Positions 60,239 through 64,000 of a stretch of DNA of 64,000 nucleotides are shown piece after piece. The DNA is from Bog-756 sp963769905 (lineage in GTDB: Bacteria; Actinomycetota; Acidimicrobiia; Acidimicrobiales; RAAP-2). The position numbers were made by a program, and so were the translations under genes. The stretch is from the NCBI GenBank assembly GCA_963769905.1, contig CAVYNG010000001.1:310001-374000 (forward strand). Direction: 5' to 3'. Numbering within the stretch: position 1 is the stretch's first letter; every line of letters begins with the position of its first letter. The notes beneath the pieces were generated by a model. That model was not told the origin of the DNA, ran no database searches, and saw only the letters and a program-made list of their open reading frames with translations.

Positions 60239-61113
60239 CCGACGGTCCGTTGGCGAGCGGGACCGATCCGAGCAAGGCAAGTGAGGCACCGGTCGATCTC
60301 AAGCAGCTGGTCCTCGAGGCGGTCGGCGCGCCGGCGGAGCACGCGCCGGGCGGCCAGGCCGGTATGACCTCGGACCTCTCGATCGACGAGGAGCTGACGT
60401 TGCACGCGGTCGGGTGGGAGCCGGTCGAGCTCGTCTACGGCGCATCGCTCCACTCGGTGCCGGTCGGGGTCTGGAGCTGGGGCCAGGGAGAGATCGTCTC
60501 GGCCTCGGACGCCTACGGGAGTTCGTTCGCCGCGGCGACCGAGCGCATCCACCGTGAATGCGCGAAGGCCGGGGGTCACGGCGTCGTCGGCGTCCACGTC
60601 GAGTGCACGATCGAACGCCACCACATCGACGTGGAACTGACCGGGACCGCGGTGCGGCCGGTCGGATCGAAGCGGGTCGCCGCGGAGTCGCTCTTCGTCT
60701 CGGACCTCTCGGGGCGCGACTTCGCCCTCCTCCGGGCCTCCGGTTGGGCGCCGGTCGGACTCGCCGCCGGCGCGAGCTTCGTCTACGCGCCGCGGCGCTC
60801 GGTCGGCGTCGCGATGCGCCAGACCTCGCAGAACGTCGAGCTGACCAACTACACCGAGGCCATGTACGCGGCGCGGGAGTCCGCGATGGAGCGCATGCAG
60901 CAGTCCGCGCTCGGGATGAGGGGCGCCGGTGTCACCGGGGTGACGATGGACGAGGGGCCGATGCGCTTCGCCTCGCACGCCGTCGGGTTCACGGTCTACG
61001 GCACGGTGGTGCGGCTCGAGGCCAAGCAGCACCGCAATCTCGGACCGGTGATGGTCCTCCCGCTCGACGACCGGGTGCTGGCCTTCGACGCGGCCTCGCT
61101 CCGGGGTTCCTGA
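60235..61113 (+). CDS. Tandem YbjQ-domain protein 3
   Basis: 292 residues. Two YbjQ copies again: MTSDLSIDEELTLHAVGWEP with AGGHGVVGVHVECTIERHHID, then LFVSDLSGRDFALLRASGWA with AARESAMERM and GAGVTGVTMDEG, each closed by a GTAVR/GTVVRL strand. The N-terminal 40 residues are polar. The three proteins together hold six YbjQ-type domains that have drifted apart, suggesting a hetero-oligomer. The gene ends 133 bases before the CIRCE element. Confidence 0.83.
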   Translation: MTDGPLASGTDPSKASEAPVDLKQLVLEAVGAPAEHAPGGQAGMTSDLSIDEELTLHAVGWEPVELVYGASLHSVPVGVWSWGQGEIVSASDAYGSSFAAATERIHRECAKAGGHGVVGVHVECTIERHHIDVELTGTAVRPVGSKRVAAESLFVSDLSGRDFALLRASGWAPVGLAAGASFVYAPRRSVGVAMRQTSQNVELTNYTEAMYAARESAMERMQQSALGMRGAGVTGVTMDEGPMRFASHAVGFTVYGTVVRLEAKQHRNLGPVMVLPLDDRVLAFDAASLRGS

Positions 61114-61246
61114 GCAGTCCGGCGTTTCGGTCGTGAGCAGGCGTGTCGTCGTGAGCAGGCGAGCGGTCGGGCCCTTCCCCGGGGCGGCGGCCGGGGTCGG
61201 GCCGCCACGGCGAGGTTGCGTCTCCCGCCGGCCACGTGGTTTGCTT

Positions 61247-61273
61247 TTAGCACTCGACGCTATAGAGTGCTAA
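61247..61273. promoter_or_regulatory. CIRCE element (HrcA operator)
   Basis: TTAGCACTC, a 9-base spacer, then GAGTGCTAA: a perfect CIRCE inverted repeat, 37 bases before groEL. It predicts HrcA-controlled heat induction. A partial half-site (GAGTGCTCA) follows at about 61280. Confidence 0.97.
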
Positions 61274-61310
61274 CGACCAGAGTGCTCACGACCACGGAGG
61301 AACTGCCGAG

Positions 61311-62933
61311 ATGGCCAAGTTGATCACGTTCGACGAGGAGGCCCGCCGGTCCCTCGAGAGCGGCATGAACAAGCTCGCCGACGCCGTACGCGTCACCCTC
61401 GGCCCGAAGGGCCGCAACGTCGTCCTCGACAAGAAGTGGGGCGCCCCGACCATTACCAACGACGGTGTCTCCATCGCGAAGGACATCGAGCTCGAGGACC
61501 CCTTCGAGAAGATCGGCGCCGAGCTCGTGAAGGAAGTCGCCAAGAAGACCGACGACGTGGCCGGCGACGGCACCACCACCGCCACCGTCCTCGCGTGGGC
61601 AATGGTCCACGAGGGGTTGCGCAACGTCGCGGCCGGCGCCAACCCGATGTCGTTGAAGAAGGGCATCGAGGACGGGGTCGAGGCCGCCGTCGCCTCGCTG
61701 CGCGGCGCCGCTCGTGACACCGACTCGAAGGCGCAGATCGCGCAGGTGGCCGCCATCTCGGCCGCGGATCCCGAGATCGGCGAGATGATCTCCGAGGCCA
61801 TCGACAAGGTCGGCAAGGACGGGGTCATCACGGTCGAGGAGTCCCAGACCTTCGGGATGGACATGGACCTCGTCGAGGGAATGCGCTTCGACAAGGGCTA
61901 CATCTCCCCCTACTTCGTGACCGACCCCGAGCGGATGGAGGGTGTGCTGGAGGACGCCTACATCCTGTTGGTCGGCTCCAAGATCACCGCGGTCCGCGAC
62001 CTGCTCCCGCTGCTCGAGAAGGTGATGCAGGGCGGCAAGCCATTGGTCATCATCGCCGAGGACGTCGAGGGCGAGGCGCTCGCGACCCTCGTGGTCAACA
62101 AGATCCGGGGGACCTTCCGGAGCGTGGCGGTCAAGGCGCCGGGCTTCGGCGAGCGCCGCAAGGCCATGCTCCAGGACATCGCGATCCTCACCGGTGGCCA
62201 GGTCGTCACCGAGGAGGTCGGCCTCAAGCTCGAGAACGTGGGTCTCGACCTGCTCGGCACGGCCCGCAAGGTGGTCGTGACCAAGGACGAGACCACGATT
62301 GTCGAGGGTGGCGGCTCCGAAGACGAGATCAAGGGGCGGATCAACCAGATCAAGACCGAGATCGACACCACCGACTCCGACTACGACCGCGAGAAGCTCC
62401 AGGAGCGGCTGGCCAAGCTCTCCGGCGGTGTCGCGGTCATCAAGGTCGGGGCGGCCACCGAGGTGGAGCTCAAGGAGAAGAAGCACCGCATCGAGGACGC
62501 GGTCTCGACGACGAAGGCTGCCATCGAGGAGGGTGTGGTGCCCGGTGGGGGCGTCGCCCTGCTCCGGTCCCAGAAGGCGATCGACGACGTGGCCGCGAAG
62601 CTCGAGAGCGACGAGGCGACCGGTGCCCGCATCGTGTCGAAGGCCGTCGAGGAGCCGCTGAAGCAGATCGCGGTCAACGCCGGCCTCGAGGGCGGTGTGA
62701 TCGTCGACAAGGTGCGGCACCTGAAGAAGCCTGCCGAAGGACTGAACGCCGCGACCGGCGAGTACACCGACTTGTTCGCCGACGGTGTGATCGACGCGGT
62801 GAAGGTGACCCGCTCGGCGCTGCAGAACGCAGCTTCGATCGCAGCGCTGTTCCTCACCACCGAGGCGGTCATCGTCGACAAGCCCGAGGAGTCGGCCGCC
62901 GCGATGCCCGGCGGAGGGATGGACGACTTCTGA
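61311..62933 (+). CDS. groL: Chaperonin GroEL
   Basis: 540 residues, Hsp60. Signatures: VRVTLGPKGRNVVLDKKWGAP near the N-terminus, DGVSIAKDIELEDP, VAGDGTTTATVLA, and the apical and equatorial motifs to the end; the C-terminus is GGGMDDF, the short Gly-Met tail. GGAGG lies 10 bases before the ATG at 61311. No groES is adjacent, so this is the separate groEL copy typical of actinobacteria, under CIRCE control and followed by a strong terminator. Confidence 0.98.
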   Translation: MAKLITFDEEARRSLESGMNKLADAVRVTLGPKGRNVVLDKKWGAPTITNDGVSIAKDIELEDPFEKIGAELVKEVAKKTDDVAGDGTTTATVLAWAMVHEGLRNVAAGANPMSLKKGIEDGVEAAVASLRGAARDTDSKAQIAQVAAISAADPEIGEMISEAIDKVGKDGVITVEESQTFGMDMDLVEGMRFDKGYISPYFVTDPERMEGVLEDAYILLVGSKITAVRDLLPLLEKVMQGGKPLVIIAEDVEGEALATLVVNKIRGTFRSVAVKAPGFGERRKAMLQDIAILTGGQVVTEEVGLKLENVGLDLLGTARKVVVTKDETTIVEGGGSEDEIKGRINQIKTEIDTTDSDYDREKLQERLAKLSGGVAVIKVGAATEVELKEKKHRIEDAVSTTKAAIEEGVVPGGGVALLRSQKAIDDVAAKLESDEATGARIVSKAVEEPLKQIAVNAGLEGGVIVDKVRHLKKPAEGLNAATGEYTDLFADGVIDAVKVTRSALQNAASIAALFLTTEAVIVDKPEESAAAMPGGGMDDF

Positions 62934-62997
62934 GCCGACCGGTTCGCGAGCGGCCGGACCGGCCGCGACGAAGCGGCCCGCGGCAACGTGGTCGATG

Positions 62998-63025
62998 CGA
63001 GGGGCGCCCAAATGGGCGCCCCTCG
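62998..63025 (+). terminator. Terminator after groEL
   Basis: Perfect 12-bp stem CGAGGGGCGCCC / GGGCGCCCCTCG with an AAAT loop, 65 bases after the groEL stop. Confidence 0.88.
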
Positions 63026-63046
63026 TGCGTTCCCTAGACTGTCCGG

Positions 63047-63757
63047 GTGACCCCACCCCTCGCTCCCTCGGTCGGCTGGGGTGTCCTCCACCTCTTCTGC
63101 CGCCTCGGCGGCGACGGCGGCGGTCCGATGTCGTGCGACCGCAAGGCCGTCCTGCGTGCGGTCGAGACAGCCGAGGGCGACGGCGTGCAGGTGGTCGCGG
63201 TCGCACTGCTCGGGCACAAGGCCGACATCGGTCTGATGGCGCTCGGTGCCGATCTCTGGCGACTCCGCCGGCTGCAGTCCGACCTCCAGACCGCCGGCTT
63301 GCGAGTGGTGGACTCCTACGTCTCGCTCACGGAGATCTCGGAGTACGCGACGGGCATGCCCGAGGAGATGAAGCAGACCCGGCTCTACCCGAGGCTCCCT
63401 CCCGAGGGGATGTCCGCGTTCTGCTTCTATCCCATGTCGAAGCGGCGCGGGGACGCCGAGAGGTCGAACTGGTACCGGACTCCCTATGACGAGCGCAAGG
63501 CGCTCATGCTCGGGCACGGCGCGGTGGGCCGGACCTTCGCCGGCCGCATCGTGCAGGTCATCACCGGGTCGACCGGCATCGACGACTGGGAGTGGGGTGT
63601 GACCCTGTTCGGGGTACACCCCGACGATCTGAAGGAGTGCGTCTACGCCATGCGCTTCGACGAAGGATCGGCCCGCTTCGCCGAGTTCGGCCCCTTCGTC
63701 ACCGGTGTGGTCGCGCCGATCGACGAGGTGCTCGACCAGGTCGGTGCCGATGCCTGA
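63047..63757 (+). CDS. chdC: Coproheme decarboxylase (chlorite dismutase-like)
   Basis: Last step of the coproporphyrin-dependent heme pathway used by Gram-positives: oxidative decarboxylation of coproheme to heme b with peroxide. 236 residues from a GTG. The LRRLQSDLQ, VVDSYVSLTEISEYA and FCFYPMSKRRGDAERSNWY segments, with the MLGHGAVGRTFAGR helix that contains the likely heme-ligand His and the ITGSTGIDDWEWGVTLF strand, are typical of the ChdC/HemQ group. It complements the hem operon at 11638-19514. Its stop overlaps the larE-like start by 8 bases. Confidence 0.93.
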   Translation: MTPPLAPSVGWGVLHLFCRLGGDGGGPMSCDRKAVLRAVETAEGDGVQVVAVALLGHKADIGLMALGADLWRLRRLQSDLQTAGLRVVDSYVSLTEISEYATGMPEEMKQTRLYPRLPPEGMSAFCFYPMSKRRGDAERSNWYRTPYDERKALMLGHGAVGRTFAGRIVQVITGSTGIDDWEWGVTLFGVHPDDLKECVYAMRFDEGSARFAEFGPFVTGVVAPIDEVLDQVGADA

Positions 63758-64000
63758 GGCGGAGGGCACCCGGGTCGCGGACGATGAGCTCGACGCGCTG
63801 CGTGCGCAGCTCATCGGGCTCGGGCGGGTGGCGGTCGCGTTCAGCGGCGGAGCCGACTCGGCCTTTCTCGCGTGGGTGGCGACCGAGACGCTCGGTCGTG
63901 AGCGGGCCATCTGCGTCACCGCGGTCTCGCCCTCTCTGGCCCGCGAGGAGCTCGCCGACTGCCGTGCACTCGCCGCGGAGTGGGGTCTCCGACTGGTCGA
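63750..64000 (+). CDS. larE: LarE-like ATP-dependent sulfur transferase, N-terminal part (cut by window end)
   Basis: The frame opens at 63750, overlapping chdC (ATGCCTGA), and is open to the right edge (83 codons). The PP-loop motif VAFSGGADSAFLAWVA and TAVSPSLAREELADCRALA match LarE, which donates sulfur to the pincer nickel cofactor of lactate racemase-like enzymes. The residues that distinguish sacrificial-cysteine from cluster-type LarE are beyond the window. Confidence 0.85.
   Translation, partial: MPEAEGTRVADDELDALRAQLIGLGRVAVAFSGGADSAFLAWVATETLGRERAICVTAVSPSLAREELADCRALAAEWGLRLV

Overview
The window is high-GC, densely packed actinobacterial chromosome. Mycothiol synthesis (mshA), a nickel superoxide dismutase with its maturation protease, an RsiG-like c-di-GMP anti-sigma factor, coproheme decarboxylase (chdC), rex next to hemA-hemC-hemD, and a secreted protein built of 'YWLVASDGG' repeats together suggest class Acidimicrobiia or a close relative. 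The class is an inference from gene content. No rRNA is present to test it.

Layout. 1-7701 (minus): nuoA-nuoG of respiratory complex I; nuoG runs off the left edge. 7807-9216 (plus): a menaquinone/geranylgeranyl reductase. 9226-11412: a proline-rich single-span membrane protein. 11638-19514 (minus): one overlapping tetrapyrrole operon hemA-hemC-cobA-hemD-(DUF2079 gene)-hemB-hemL, with rex upstream at 19758-20516. 20559-24356: a SAM hydrolase-like gene, a tiny lipoprotein, proC, a YbjN protein and mshA. 24386-26424: an XRE regulator, an RsiG-like protein and sodX, divergent from sodN.

26435 to about 33400 is accessory: a tyrosine recombinase, a frameshifted collagen-like/pentapeptide surface fibre, a VapBC45-type toxin-antitoxin pair and anchored lipoproteins, in visibly less GC-rich DNA. 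33448-34470 holds a damaged PqqD-like gene divergent from a lasso-B2-like protease gene. 34494-38872: a small membrane protein, DksA/TraR, a class V aminotransferase, a YVTN lipoprotein, a GNAT enzyme and tRNA-Lys. 38873-39339 has no gene but is rich in perfect inverted repeats.

39340-49206: an HTH protein, an Ada-AlkA/Ogt alkylation-repair operon, a decayed secreted protein gene, a secreted G1-type peptidase, an SDR, a divergent pair of citrate synthase-like genes (one with an N-terminal HTH, one with CBS domains), a SnoaL-like protein and an LLM-class oxidoreductase. 49487-57700: a Tat-exported DMFase-like protein, recA with an SOS box, a DUF3048 protein, rimO-pgsA-cinA and tRNA-Ser. 58005-61113: four overlapping genes, three of them tandem-duplicated YbjQ-like proteins. 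61247-62933: CIRCE-controlled groEL. 63047-64000: chdC and the start of larE.

How it works together. Complex I, the menaquinone-modifying reductase, Rex, the hem operon and ChdC form a coherent respiration and heme block. Mycothiol, Ni-SOD, RecA, AlkA and Ogt form a stress block. The most unusual parts are the six-YbjQ-domain operon, the HTH/CBS citrate synthase pair, the RsiG-like gene coupled to sodX, and the collagen-like fibre with a new two-cysteine repeat.
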